From Catonella morbi ATCC 51271 (GTDB taxonomy: Bacteria > Bacillota > Clostridia > Lachnospirales > Lachnospiraceae): a stretch of DNA of 64,000 bases. The stretch covers positions 125,733 through 189,732 of the forward strand of contig NZ_KI535369.1 in NCBI RefSeq assembly GCF_000160035.2, written 5' to 3'. Below the pieces are notes generated by a model. That model ran no database searches. It had not been told where the DNA came from and worked only from the letters and a program-made list of their open reading frames with translations. Positions 33,726-42,791 of the stretch are shown one piece after another (position 1 is the stretch's first letter; each line of letters opens with the position of its first letter). Made by a program: the position numbers and the translations under genes.

Positions 33726-35063
33726 ATGAAAAAATCACTCGCTATTTTGTTAACCTTCGGTTTAATAGCTACTTCGCTTAGCGGATGCGGAAACGGCACT
33801 AATACAAATACCGGTTCTAAATCAGCTTCAACAGCAGGCAGTGCCGCAAAAACAAACAGCGCCTCAAAGACTTCCGGCAGTACCACTGCATCTTCGGGTA
33901 ATACTGACGGAGAGCAAGTGGTATTAAAGGTTTTTGATGCTCATGCTTATGGCCTGGATGAATATGCAGAGATGGTAAAAGCATTTGAAGAGTCTCATCC
34001 GGGAGTCAAAATAGACGTTCAGCACTCATCAAATGATTATAAGGCCACATTACAGTCGCGTATAAACTCAGGAGATGCACCTGATGTATTTGATGCACAG
34101 GCAGGTACTGATGCAAAAAGCTATTACGACTATGCATATGACTGGACAAACGATACAGAGGTCACATCTAAATTCAGGAAAGAAGCACTTGCATTGGGAA
34201 CCGTTGACGGTAAGGTTATGTCCTTACCTTGGACCTATGAAAATATGGGACTGCTCTATAATGTGGACGTTTTTGAAAAGGCCGGAATCAAAACCCTGCC
34301 TACCACTATGGATGAGCTTGAAGCGGTATGCGAAAAATTAAAGGCCGCAGGGGTTACTCCTATTGCTCTGGCTGCAAAAGAAACTTGGGTACTCGGCCAG
34401 ACTGCAACACATTTTATGATGGACAAATCTCTGGATGCTGCAGGTACAGTGGAAGCAGTAGAGTCGGGAAAACTGAAATTTGCGGACATGCCTCACTGGA
34501 AGAATCTGTTCAGATTCCTTGATTTGGCGAAGAAGTATGGAACCGAAAAACCTCTTGAGGTGGATTGGGAAACATCCGAGAACCTTCTTGCCAATGGTAA
34601 GGCAGGTATAATCCATATGGGTGACTGGTGCCAGTCAACACTTGACTCATTCAACAAGGATGCCAGAATCGCATTTCTGCCATTTCCTGTAGGCTCAGGA
34701 GAAAAGGATGCGACCCTTCTTTCTGCCTGCAACTGGACTTATATTGTAAACAAAGATTCCAAGCATCTGGATCTTGCAAAAGAATATCTCGAGTACATTC
34801 TCACATCCGACAAAGGACAGTATTGGATGTGTGACGGAATAGGGGCTGTACCGGGAGTTAAAACAGATCGAGAAATAAAGGGCGAACTTGCAAACGATGC
34901 GGCAAAGTACATAGCAGCCGGCAAGACAAACGGCTGGATTCACACAATAGCCCCTGCCAATTACAGCGATAGCGTAGGACCGGTTCTTCAGTCGTATATG
35001 CTTGGTGAAACCACTGCCGAGGCGGCAACCGAGACCATCCAGGAATTCTGGACAGCTAACTGA
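33726..35063 (+). CDS. Sugar-binding lipoprotein (CUT1-type ABC importer)
   Basis: 445 residues. Signal MKKSLAILLTFGLIATSLSGCG with lipobox LSGC (Cys 21), Ser/Thr-rich linker to about 60, then the extracellular solute-binding family 1 fold (VVLKVFDAHAYGLDEYAEMVKAFEESHPGVKIDVQHSSNDYKATLQSRINSGDAPDVFDA). The aromatic-rich regions (LPWTYENMGLLYNV, GDWCQSTLD, CNWTYIV) suit a sugar or oligosaccharide. Partner of the two permeases directly downstream. Confidence 0.93.
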   Translation: MKKSLAILLTFGLIATSLSGCGNGTNTNTGSKSASTAGSAAKTNSASKTSGSTTASSGNTDGEQVVLKVFDAHAYGLDEYAEMVKAFEESHPGVKIDVQHSSNDYKATLQSRINSGDAPDVFDAQAGTDAKSYYDYAYDWTNDTEVTSKFRKEALALGTVDGKVMSLPWTYENMGLLYNVDVFEKAGIKTLPTTMDELEAVCEKLKAAGVTPIALAAKETWVLGQTATHFMMDKSLDAAGTVEAVESGKLKFADMPHWKNLFRFLDLAKKYGTEKPLEVDWETSENLLANGKAGIIHMGDWCQSTLDSFNKDARIAFLPFPVGSGEKDATLLSACNWTYIVNKDSKHLDLAKEYLEYILTSDKGQYWMCDGIGAVPGVKTDREIKGELANDAAKYIAAGKTNGWIHTIAPANYSDSVGPVLQSYMLGETTAEAATETIQEFWTAN

Positions 35064-35116
35064 TAATACTCCGGCAGTGCCTTGTACAGTACAGACCGTT
35101 TCAAAGAGGTGAGAGA

Positions 35117-35995
35117 ATGAATAAAAGACTTAAAGAATTTTCGGTATTTGCAATATTTGTATTTCCGGCAGTTATATTTGTATTATTTGCCACGGATATT
35201 CCTTTTTTGATGAATTTGTACTACTCTTTCTTTAAATGGAACGGAATCGGCAAAAATATGACTTTTGTCGGCTTTGATAATTTTGTTCGTATCTTTACCA
35301 AGGGCGGTCTGTTCTGGAAAGGCGCCATGTTTACGCTTAAATTTTCCTTGTTCTATGTAATTATAGTAAATATAATCTCCCTTACCGTAGCTTTGTTTCT
35401 GTCAAAGAAATCCAAGATTTCAAGTGCGGGACGTGCATTTTACTATATTCCTTATATCATAAGTCTTACCGCTATCAGTTTAATCTGGAAGTTTATCTTC
35501 GGCCCCGGCTTTGAGGCATTGTACTCAATGACAGGATGGGAATTTTTTAACTGGAGCTGGGTAGGAACGCCAAAACTTGCATTTTATGTGGTTGTCATAA
35601 TGACAGTATGGCAGAACATAGGCTTCTATATGGCAAATTATATAGCGGGTATAATATCCGTACCGACGGAACTTTCGGAAGCGGCAAGGATAGACGGTGC
35701 AGGCAGGGTACAAAGCTTCTTTAGAATAACTCTCCCCCTGATTATGCCTTCCATATCCATATGTCTGCTGACTTCCCTTACCTTCTCCTTTAAACTGTTT
35801 GACGTGGTTATGGTCTTTACCAAGGGAGGTCCCGCAAACTCAACCGTTACGGTGGCCTACGATATATATAAGGAAGCCTTTGTAAATAATAATTACGGAT
35901 TTGCGACCGCAAAATCGCTGGTATTTGTAGTCTTTGTTTTACTTGTTACATCAATACAGCTTATAATCACAAAGAGACGGGAGGTGGAAGTATAA
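35117..35995 (+). CDS. Sugar ABC permease, MalF type
   Basis: 292 residues with six hydrophobic segments. The EAA loop ELSEAARIDGAGRVQSFFRITLPLIMPS near residue 190 docks to the ATPase. Begins MNKRLKEFSVFAIFVFPAVIFVLF. Its stop codon shares a base with the start of the next permease (TAATG), so the two are coupled. Confidence 0.93.
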   Translation: MNKRLKEFSVFAIFVFPAVIFVLFATDIPFLMNLYYSFFKWNGIGKNMTFVGFDNFVRIFTKGGLFWKGAMFTLKFSLFYVIIVNIISLTVALFLSKKSKISSAGRAFYYIPYIISLTAISLIWKFIFGPGFEALYSMTGWEFFNWSWVGTPKLAFYVVVIMTVWQNIGFYMANYIAGIISVPTELSEAARIDGAGRVQSFFRITLPLIMPSISICLLTSLTFSFKLFDVVMVFTKGGPANSTVTVAYDIYKEAFVNNNYGFATAKSLVFVVFVLLVTSIQLIITKRREVEV

Positions 35996-36819
35996 TGAAA
36001 TCGCATAAGATTAGGCTGTCTACCATTGTAGTTCTGCTGTTTTCGGTGTTCTGGCTTATGCCTTTGGTACTTATTTTTATAAACTCATTCAAACCGTATA
36101 ACGATATGATGCAGCATTTCCTTGAGCTCCCTAAGAGCTGGAAGCTTGACATGTATATTGAAACCTGGGTCAAGTTTGATTTTCCGAAACTTATTAAAAA
36201 TACGGTGATTTATACAGTAAGTACGGTTTTGCTGATTGTACTTATTGCCCCTATGGCAGCATATAAACTGGCCAGAGTCAAAAGCAAACTCAGCGTATTT
36301 TGCTTCATCCTGCTTATCCTACCTATAATGATTCCCTTTCAGTCCTATATGATAACTCTTACAAGACTTGTTTCAAATGTGAATCTTATAGGAACACGTA
36401 CAGGACAGGTTTTGGTAAGCACGGGTCTATGTATGCCTCTGGCTGTCTATATGATTCACGGCTTTATTAAAAATGTACCGATGGATCTGGAAGAAAGCGC
36501 TCATATCGACGGGGCAGGCTCATTAAGAACCTATTTTTTAATTATCTTGCCTTTGTTGAAGCCTATATTGGCAACTGTTATAGTGCTTGATGCATTGGCA
36601 ACCTGGAATGATATTATTGTCAATCTGTTCATTGCCGGCAGTAATACGGGTGCGATGAATATACAGAATGCTCTTTATATGAGGTTTTCTGCTACAAGCT
36701 CGGATTGGGAGCATGCTCTTCCGGGTATAGTAATGTCCATAATTCCAAGCCTTATCTTCTTCCTGTTTATGCAGAAGAATATAGTCGGAGGAGTTACCGC
36801 CGGTGCAGTGAAAGGATAA
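35995..36819 (+). CDS. Sugar ABC permease, MalG type
   Basis: 274 residues, six membrane segments. EAA loop DLEESAHIDGAGSLRTYFLIILPLLKP near residue 165, C-terminal MQKNIVGGVTAGAVKG as in MalG proteins. Completes the translocation pore with the upstream permease. No ATPase gene is present in the operon, so a shared MsmK/UgpC-like ATPase encoded elsewhere is presumably used. Confidence 0.93.
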   Translation: MKSHKIRLSTIVVLLFSVFWLMPLVLIFINSFKPYNDMMQHFLELPKSWKLDMYIETWVKFDFPKLIKNTVIYTVSTVLLIVLIAPMAAYKLARVKSKLSVFCFILLILPIMIPFQSYMITLTRLVSNVNLIGTRTGQVLVSTGLCMPLAVYMIHGFIKNVPMDLEESAHIDGAGSLRTYFLIILPLLKPILATVIVLDALATWNDIIVNLFIAGSNTGAMNIQNALYMRFSATSSDWEHALPGIVMSIIPSLIFFLFMQKNIVGGVTAGAVKG

Positions 36820-36884
36820 AACTACTTTAGTATTTTTTGTAAATAATTTGAAAGAAAGAACAATCAGAAAGGAATGAGGACAGA

Positions 36885-37703
36885 ATGAGAGTAGGTGTAT
36901 TAGTGCAGATGGCTCGTGAAAAAGATATAGATACACAGTTTGCCGAAGTGAAAGAGATGGGCATGGAGAGCTGCCAGCTTGTTTGCTGGGACAGATCACT
37001 TTTTACAGATGAAAATGCCGATAAGATACTGGCTGCAAAGGAAAAATACGGAATAGATATAACCGCATTTTGGTGTGGATGGCCGGGGCCTAAAATATGG
37101 AATTTCTATGGAGGACAAGAGACACTCGGCCTTGTACCGGTGGCCTATCGCTTTGAGCGTATGCAGGCTCTTTTTGAGGGCTCTGATTTTGCGGCAAAGC
37201 TAAATGTTTCTGATTTGGTTACCCATGTTGGATTTATACCTGAGAATCCTTACGATGGAAATTATTCCGGCATTGTCCATGCCGTTAAATCGGTTGCCGA
37301 TTATTGCGCCGAAAATAATCAGACTTTCCTGTTTGAAACAGGTCAGGAAACCCCTATTACATTGCTGAGAATTATTCAGGATATCGGTAGTACAAATTTA
37401 GGAATTAATTTAGATCCGGCTAATCTTATTCTATATGGCAAGGCTAATCCTGTGGATGCTTTGGAAGTATTTGGAAAGTATGTCAGGGGAATTCATGGCA
37501 AGGACGGACTGTACCCTACCGACGGTCACGAGCTGGGAAAAGAGGTTCCGCTCGGACAAGGCAGGGTAAACTTTCCTGTTTTTATTGCAAGACTTAAAGA
37601 AATTGGCTACAATGGTGATATAACAATAGAAAGGGAAATAACAGGCGACGAGCAGAAGAGGGACATTTTAGAAGCCAAAAGAATTCTTGAACAACTAATA
37701 TGA
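36885..37703 (+). CDS. Sugar phosphate isomerase/epimerase (AP endonuclease 2-type TIM barrel)
   Basis: 272 residues of the xylose isomerase-like TIM barrel family. VTHVGFIPENP, FLFETGQETP (metal Glu), GINLDPANLIL (Asp), RGIHGKDG (His) and DITIEREITGDEQ (Glu) provide the usual four metal ligands. It would epimerise or isomerise a sugar or keto-sugar intermediate formed by the Gfo/Idh/MocA enzymes. AAAGGAATGAGG lies before the ATG. Overlaps the ROK gene by ATGA. Confidence 0.85.
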   Translation: MRVGVLVQMAREKDIDTQFAEVKEMGMESCQLVCWDRSLFTDENADKILAAKEKYGIDITAFWCGWPGPKIWNFYGGQETLGLVPVAYRFERMQALFEGSDFAAKLNVSDLVTHVGFIPENPYDGNYSGIVHAVKSVADYCAENNQTFLFETGQETPITLLRIIQDIGSTNLGINLDPANLILYGKANPVDALEVFGKYVRGIHGKDGLYPTDGHELGKEVPLGQGRVNFPVFIARLKEIGYNGDITIEREITGDEQKRDILEAKRILEQLI

Positions 37704-38911
37704 AAATAATTAATCAAAGCATTATTAAAGGTAATAATTTGAGAGAAATGTACGAGATTATTTTCCATGAAAAGTCCGTATCTCGTATAGAAATAGCCAA
37801 AAGGTTAAATTTAAGCAAAACTACAGTTTCCTGTCTGGCTGAAGAATTGATTGGTCTTCGCCTTGTAGAGGATCTCGGTGTAACAAAGAAAGAAAACGGC
37901 GTAGGACGCAATCCGAATGGCCTGGGCGTTGTCTCCGGCGCAAATTTCATTGCGGTTATTGACTGGTCTAAAGAGCGGACGGAACTTCGGCTGGTTGATA
38001 TCAGCAGCGGTGAAAGTATTTTATGCAGGAATATGCCGGTTAAGAATGATTGTGACTATGCAGATGCGACAAAAGCCTGCTATTTAATTGCAAAAGATTA
38101 CCTGAGAGATACACAGAAATTGTTGGCGGTATGTATAATTATTCCCGGGCTTATAGATAGTAAACAGGAAACCATAATCTCTATACAACTTGGCATAGAC
38201 AGCGAAATAGGAAGAAATCTGATAAAAAAACTTCGTTCTTATTTTTATCAGACCAGTGCTTGCTTGCTTAATGATTCCGCTTGTATGGCTTATGCTGAAA
38301 TCGATGCCGCAAGACTGGAAAAAACCGACTTTGCCTATATAAATGCTGTAAACGGTATAGGTGCAGCCATATATTATAATCAGAGAATCCTTGGGAATGC
38401 TACCGGACTTGCCACGCAGATAGGTCATTGCTGTGTGAAACCAAACGGTCCTATCTGTGGCTGCGGCTCACGTGGTTGTTTGGATGTGGTTGCCGGAGAA
38501 AGCGCACTGACAGATTATAGTATAGATGTCGGAAAAGACCGAAGTAATCAGAAAAACCGTGAATTGAATTATACTCTTCTCAGAGAACTGGCGGATAAGG
38601 GAAATAAGCAGGCTGATGAGATTTTGATGCAGTTGGCTGATTATTTTTCTACCGTAATTGTATATCTGGTTTCTATTGTATATCCCGAAAAGATTGTGAT
38701 AGGAGGCAGAGGACAGAACCTCGGTACAAAGTTTATGGAGCGTCTTAAGGCAAATCTTGTCAATATGGGATTTCATTATATGATGATGAGGGCTTCGGTT
38801 TCTTTTGCCGAAACAACTGACGAGGATCGCTTTATAGGAGCAGCCAGATATTTTATGAAGGAATATTTTGACTATTCCGGAAGTATTATTAATGGTTTTT
38901 ATTTAGGGTAA
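37700..38911 (+). CDS. ROK-family transcriptional regulator
   Basis: 403 residues. N-terminal MarR-like winged helix (EKSVSRIEIAKRLNLSKTTVSCLAEELIGLRLVED) followed by a ROK sugar-binding body. The zinc motif GHCCVKPNGPICGCGSRGCLD near residue 240 is intact. The ATP-site motif is replaced (VIDWSKERTELRLVD rather than DxGGTK), so it is a regulator of the NagC/XylR kind and not a kinase. Encoded inside the operon, it probably controls it through the inverted repeat at 32535-32570. Confidence 0.9.
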   Translation: MKIINQSIIKGNNLREMYEIIFHEKSVSRIEIAKRLNLSKTTVSCLAEELIGLRLVEDLGVTKKENGVGRNPNGLGVVSGANFIAVIDWSKERTELRLVDISSGESILCRNMPVKNDCDYADATKACYLIAKDYLRDTQKLLAVCIIIPGLIDSKQETIISIQLGIDSEIGRNLIKKLRSYFYQTSACLLNDSACMAYAEIDAARLEKTDFAYINAVNGIGAAIYYNQRILGNATGLATQIGHCCVKPNGPICGCGSRGCLDVVAGESALTDYSIDVGKDRSNQKNRELNYTLLRELADKGNKQADEILMQLADYFSTVIVYLVSIVYPEKIVIGGRGQNLGTKFMERLKANLVNMGFHYMMMRASVSFAETTDEDRFIGAARYFMKEYFDYSGSIINGFYLG

Positions 38912-38948
38912 CGGTGGCATTAATAATTGAAGTACAGTGGGGAGAACC

Positions 38949-40001
38949 ATGGATAGAAAGTTAAAAATAGCTATTGTAGGCTGCGGACGAATATCTGTCT
39001 GCTATTCAGATGCCTTGATGAAGCTTAAAAATAAAGCTGAATTGTGCTATGCTGTAGATGTTAATCTTGAGAAGGCAAAGCTTTTTGCCAAGCCCTTTGG
39101 CTGCAAGTATTCCGATAATATTGAGGACTTATTTGATAATGACATAGATGTAGCACATCTTTGCCTGCCACACGACTTACATGCGCCTATTGCCATAAGT
39201 TTAATGGAGAGAGGTATACATGTGCTTACGGAGAAGCCTATAGCAATTACATTGCAGGAAGCGGATGAAATGATAAGAACTGCTGAAAAAAATAAGGTTA
39301 AGCTTGGTTGCATCTTTCAGACAAGATATAACGAAAGTGTACAGACCTTAAAGCGGATGTACGAAAACGGTGATTTCGGCAAAGTAACCTCGGTAAGATC
39401 ATATCTGTCTTGGAGTCGTCCGGATAAATATTATGAGGGATGTGACTGGAAAGGCACCTGGGAACACGAAGGCGGAGGTGCGCTTATCGACCAGGCTATC
39501 CACAGCATAGACAGAGTACGCTACATACTTGGAAGTAATGTTAAATGGATTGAAGGCTCTATTCATAACCACTGTCATCCTAAACTTAATGTAGAAGATA
39601 CCGCTGAGGCTGTCATCGGCTTTGAAAATGACTGTATATACAATCTATATGCTTGTAACTGCTATGGATTTGACTCACCTATCAATATCGAGTTCTGTGG
39701 AGAAAAAGGAAGATTTGGACTGATACAGGATGTTGGCTATACATGGTTTGGCACCCAATATACCGAGTACAGGGAAATCAGCAAAGGAAGTACAGTCGGT
39801 AAAGATTATTGGGGTTCAACCCACATTATGCAGATAGAGGAATTCTACAATGCACTTCTAAATGATAAAGGCATAACGGTAGACGGACTTGAAGGCAGAA
39901 AGACACTTGAAATAATTAAAGGCATTTATCTGTCCTCTATCAGAAATGAACGTATTACTCTTCCGTTTGAGGATATCAGGATTAAGGAGTATACTTATTA
40001 A
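38949..40001 (+). CDS. Gfo/Idh/MocA-family sugar oxidoreductase 2
   Basis: 350 residues from the ATG at 38949 (GGGGAG upstream); a GTG at 38937 overlaps that site. Rossmann IAIVGCGRISVCYSDAL, catalytic LTEKPIAITLQEADEMI near residue 92, and GGGALIDQAIHSIDRVRYILG near 180. Different from the first oxidoreductase in the operon, so it is not a recent duplicate. Last gene of the operon. Confidence 0.88.
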   Translation: MDRKLKIAIVGCGRISVCYSDALMKLKNKAELCYAVDVNLEKAKLFAKPFGCKYSDNIEDLFDNDIDVAHLCLPHDLHAPIAISLMERGIHVLTEKPIAITLQEADEMIRTAEKNKVKLGCIFQTRYNESVQTLKRMYENGDFGKVTSVRSYLSWSRPDKYYEGCDWKGTWEHEGGGALIDQAIHSIDRVRYILGSNVKWIEGSIHNHCHPKLNVEDTAEAVIGFENDCIYNLYACNCYGFDSPINIEFCGEKGRFGLIQDVGYTWFGTQYTEYREISKGSTVGKDYWGSTHIMQIEEFYNALLNDKGITVDGLEGRKTLEIIKGIYLSSIRNERITLPFEDIRIKEYTY

Positions 40002-40088
40002 TTCTGAATCGCTTAACCATAGGTTATTGTAGAAGAACCGAAACTTTATCGCTTTTTCGCATCAATAATTAAAAACCGGAGATAAAAA

Positions 40089-40820
40089 ATGGTAACTGAT
40101 TTAATAAAAAAACTAAAAGAACGCTTATTTATAGAATTTAACAAGAGGGACCGTTCAGGCATATATGCTGTAACTTCAAGGAAACTCGCCTACAATTCCA
40201 ATAAAATTGAGGGGAGTACACTTACTGAAAACCAGACTGCAAGCCTGTTTGATACAGGTTTACTCCCTGTAAGCGACAATGTATACAGGGCAAAAGACAT
40301 AGAAGAAATGAACGGACATTTTCTGATGTTTAACCATATGTTAAAGACCTTAGATGAGGATTTGTCAGAAGAGCTTATCAAAAAATTTCACTATGAGCTT
40401 AAAAGTGGAGTTTTTGAGGATAAGGCAAACGGATATAATATCGGAGAGTACAAGGCACGCCCCAATATAGCGGGGACTATGCAGACTTCACTGCCTGTCA
40501 ACGTTTCAGACGATATGAAGGAACTTTTAATATGGTATAAAAATTCTGAAAAAAATCTAAGGGCAATTGCATTATTCCATCTAAAATATGAAAAAATCCA
40601 TCCGTTTCAAGATGGAAACGGTCGTACGGGGCGTGTGATTTTGTTTAGAGAAGCTCTTAAAAATGACATAATACCGCCTATTATCCACGATGAGAACAGG
40701 GTGGAGTACATAGAGGGAATAAAAGAATATTCAGATACAGACTCATCGGAGAAGTTACTTGAGCTTCTTATGAAAGAACAAAATAAATATATGAAAACAG
40801 TAAAATTTTTTCTTGAATAA
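40089..40820 (+). CDS. Fic-domain protein with built-in inhibitory helix
   Basis: 243 residues. The Fic active-site motif HPFQDGNGRTGR is complete near residue 171, with catalytic His and the phosphate-binding GNGR. The inhibitory motif S-x-x-x-E-G appears as SNKIEG near residue 37, making this a class II Fic whose own N-terminal helix blocks ATP. The beta-hairpin flap NIGEYKARPNIAGT near 117-130 docks targets. Fic proteins usually AMPylate target proteins. No separate antitoxin is needed or seen. The start follows CCGGAG. A monocistronic unit with its own terminator. Confidence 0.9.
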   Translation: MVTDLIKKLKERLFIEFNKRDRSGIYAVTSRKLAYNSNKIEGSTLTENQTASLFDTGLLPVSDNVYRAKDIEEMNGHFLMFNHMLKTLDEDLSEELIKKFHYELKSGVFEDKANGYNIGEYKARPNIAGTMQTSLPVNVSDDMKELLIWYKNSEKNLRAIALFHLKYEKIHPFQDGNGRTGRVILFREALKNDIIPPIIHDENRVEYIEGIKEYSDTDSSEKLLELLMKEQNKYMKTVKFFLE

Positions 40821-40826
40821 TTTTTG

Positions 40827-40859
40827 ACTGTCGGCAGAATTATGGATTTTGTCGACAGT
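40827..40859 (+). terminator. Terminator of the fic gene
   Basis: ACTGTCG (40827-40833) pairs with CGACAGT (40853-40859), followed by TTTTT. Confidence 0.8.
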
Positions 40860-41009
40860 TTTTATGCATAAAATATAGCTTAGATATATTGCGCCTTCTG
40901 ATTTATTGTGCTAAAATATACAATGGGCGGGTAGTCTTGGCTAACTCTGTGCAAATTTGAGTTATTCGGAGAATTTTACCGAAATTATAAGGCAAAGGAG
41001 TGAAAAAAG

Positions 41010-42791
41010 TTGGAAGAGAAAGAGAAAAATAAGAAAAAAGACTCAGTATATAAGAGACTGATGCCTTATGCAGGAAACAAAGGAGGTCTGCTTTATCTTG
41101 CGATGTTTATGTCGGCTGCTTCCGGGGTAATGATGCTGATGCCTATGGTTTATATTCATAAGATTGTAAGCCATATTATCTTAAAAGGGCAGATAGAGGC
41201 AGGCCAGGTAAGAGGAAATGCAGCGTTGGCCGTGGCATTTGCGATAGGAGGACTGCTTGCTTATCTGCTTGCCATAATAGTGTCTCATATCTTTGCATTT
41301 GAAGTTGAAGATAACATTATAAAGGTAAGTATGAAAAGGCTGATGGGAAAGCCCCTCGGCTTCTTTGCAAACAGGGAAAGCGGCAAACTCAGAAATGTAA
41401 TCATAAGCGGAGCGGGAGAAACACATTCCTTCCTTGCACACCAGCTTCCTGACGTAGCCATGACCATGATATCCCCGTTGGTACTTTTAATATTTTTCTT
41501 CATATTTGACTGGAGATTGGGGTTAGCAAGTCTTCTTCCTATGGTAGTGGGGCTTATACTTATGTCAACCATGATGACAAAAGAGGCACAGAAGGCAAAG
41601 GATGAATATTATAAAAGCTTAGCCAATATGTCAGCGGAGACAGTAGAGTATGTAAGAGGAATACCTGTAGTTAAGACCTTTGCACAGAGCGTAGAGAGCT
41701 TTGACAAATTGTATTCTCTGATTATAAAAATGAAGGAAATAGTAATTAAAATGACTCTGGGCTATAGGACTAAAATGTCTATATTTGAGGCTATAGCTAC
41801 TTCTACAGCCTTCTTTCTTGTGCCGGTAGGCATCCTTCTTATCAATAATGGAGGAGATGTAAGAGAGGTACTTGGCAATTCAGTAATCTATCTTCTCATC
41901 GGTCCTGCATTCGGTACTTATATATTCAGGTCGGCAGCCCTGGGCCAGTACAAATATTTTGCAGAAACCGCACTTGACAGAATAGACAATATACTTGACT
42001 ATAAAGATATTACCTACGGACAGGATGAAAATGAAAGCGGAGAACTTGAATTTAAGAATGTATCTTTTTCTTATGATAAAGAGAAGGTGCTTGATAACAT
42101 TTCGTTTAAGGTAAATAAGGGCGAAACTGTGGCGCTGGTAGGCTCTTCAGGTGGCGGAAAGACAACCATAGCAAGGCTTGCAGCCAGGTTTTACGATGCA
42201 GACGAGGGTGAAGTCCTTGTGGGCGGTATAGATATCAGAAATTATGATAAGAAGTCCCTGATGAAGAAAATAGCCTTTGTGTTCCAGAGCTCAAAGCTAT
42301 TTAAAATGAGCCTGAGGGAAAATCTCTTACTCGGCAATGAAAATGCGACTGAGGAAGAAATGCAGGCTGCACTTATAAACTCCGGTTCTAAGGAAATTGT
42401 GGACAATCTTGAGAAGGGATTGGATACGATATATGGAACAAAGGGAACTTATTTCTCAGGTGGAGAGTCCCAGAGACTTGCCATAGCAAGGGCATTTCTA
42501 AAGGATGCAAAGCTTATTATTCTGGATGAGGCCACAGCCTTTGCAGACCCTGAAAATGAGCATATAATTCAGGAATCCTTTAAGAAGCTTTCAAAAGATA
42601 AGACAACACTTATGATAGCGCACAGGCTTTCTACGGTTGTAGATGCAGATAAGATTTTGGTGATTGAAGACGGCAAAATAAAAGAATCAGGCAAACATAC
42701 CGAACTTTTAGATAAAAACGGTCTGTATAAGAAACTTTGGGAGGAATATCAGAGATCGGTGAACTGGAAGTTAGGAGGAAAAAATGAGTAA
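41010..42791 (+). CDS. ABC transporter, IrtA/YbtP-like membrane/ATPase protein
   Basis: 593 residues, TTG start at 41010 with AAAGGAG nine bases upstream. Six membrane segments, then Walker A GSSGGGKTT near residue 378, Q-loop AFVFQSSKLF, signature FSGGESQRLAIARAF near 485, Walker B IILDEATAFAD and IAHRL. The signature begins FSGG instead of LSGG. The membrane region (KPLGFFANRESGKLRNVIISGAGETHSFLAHQLPD) resembles the IrtAB/YbtPQ group, which has an exporter fold but imports siderophores. Overlaps its partner by 8 bases. No Fur box was found upstream, unlike the 22-kb pair. Confidence 0.85.
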   Translation: MEEKEKNKKKDSVYKRLMPYAGNKGGLLYLAMFMSAASGVMMLMPMVYIHKIVSHIILKGQIEAGQVRGNAALAVAFAIGGLLAYLLAIIVSHIFAFEVEDNIIKVSMKRLMGKPLGFFANRESGKLRNVIISGAGETHSFLAHQLPDVAMTMISPLVLLIFFFIFDWRLGLASLLPMVVGLILMSTMMTKEAQKAKDEYYKSLANMSAETVEYVRGIPVVKTFAQSVESFDKLYSLIIKMKEIVIKMTLGYRTKMSIFEAIATSTAFFLVPVGILLINNGGDVREVLGNSVIYLLIGPAFGTYIFRSAALGQYKYFAETALDRIDNILDYKDITYGQDENESGELEFKNVSFSYDKEKVLDNISFKVNKGETVALVGSSGGGKTTIARLAARFYDADEGEVLVGGIDIRNYDKKSLMKKIAFVFQSSKLFKMSLRENLLLGNENATEEEMQAALINSGSKEIVDNLEKGLDTIYGTKGTYFSGGESQRLAIARAFLKDAKLIILDEATAFADPENEHIIQESFKKLSKDKTTLMIAHRLSTVVDADKILVIEDGKIKESGKHTELLDKNGLYKKLWEEYQRSVNWKLGGKNE

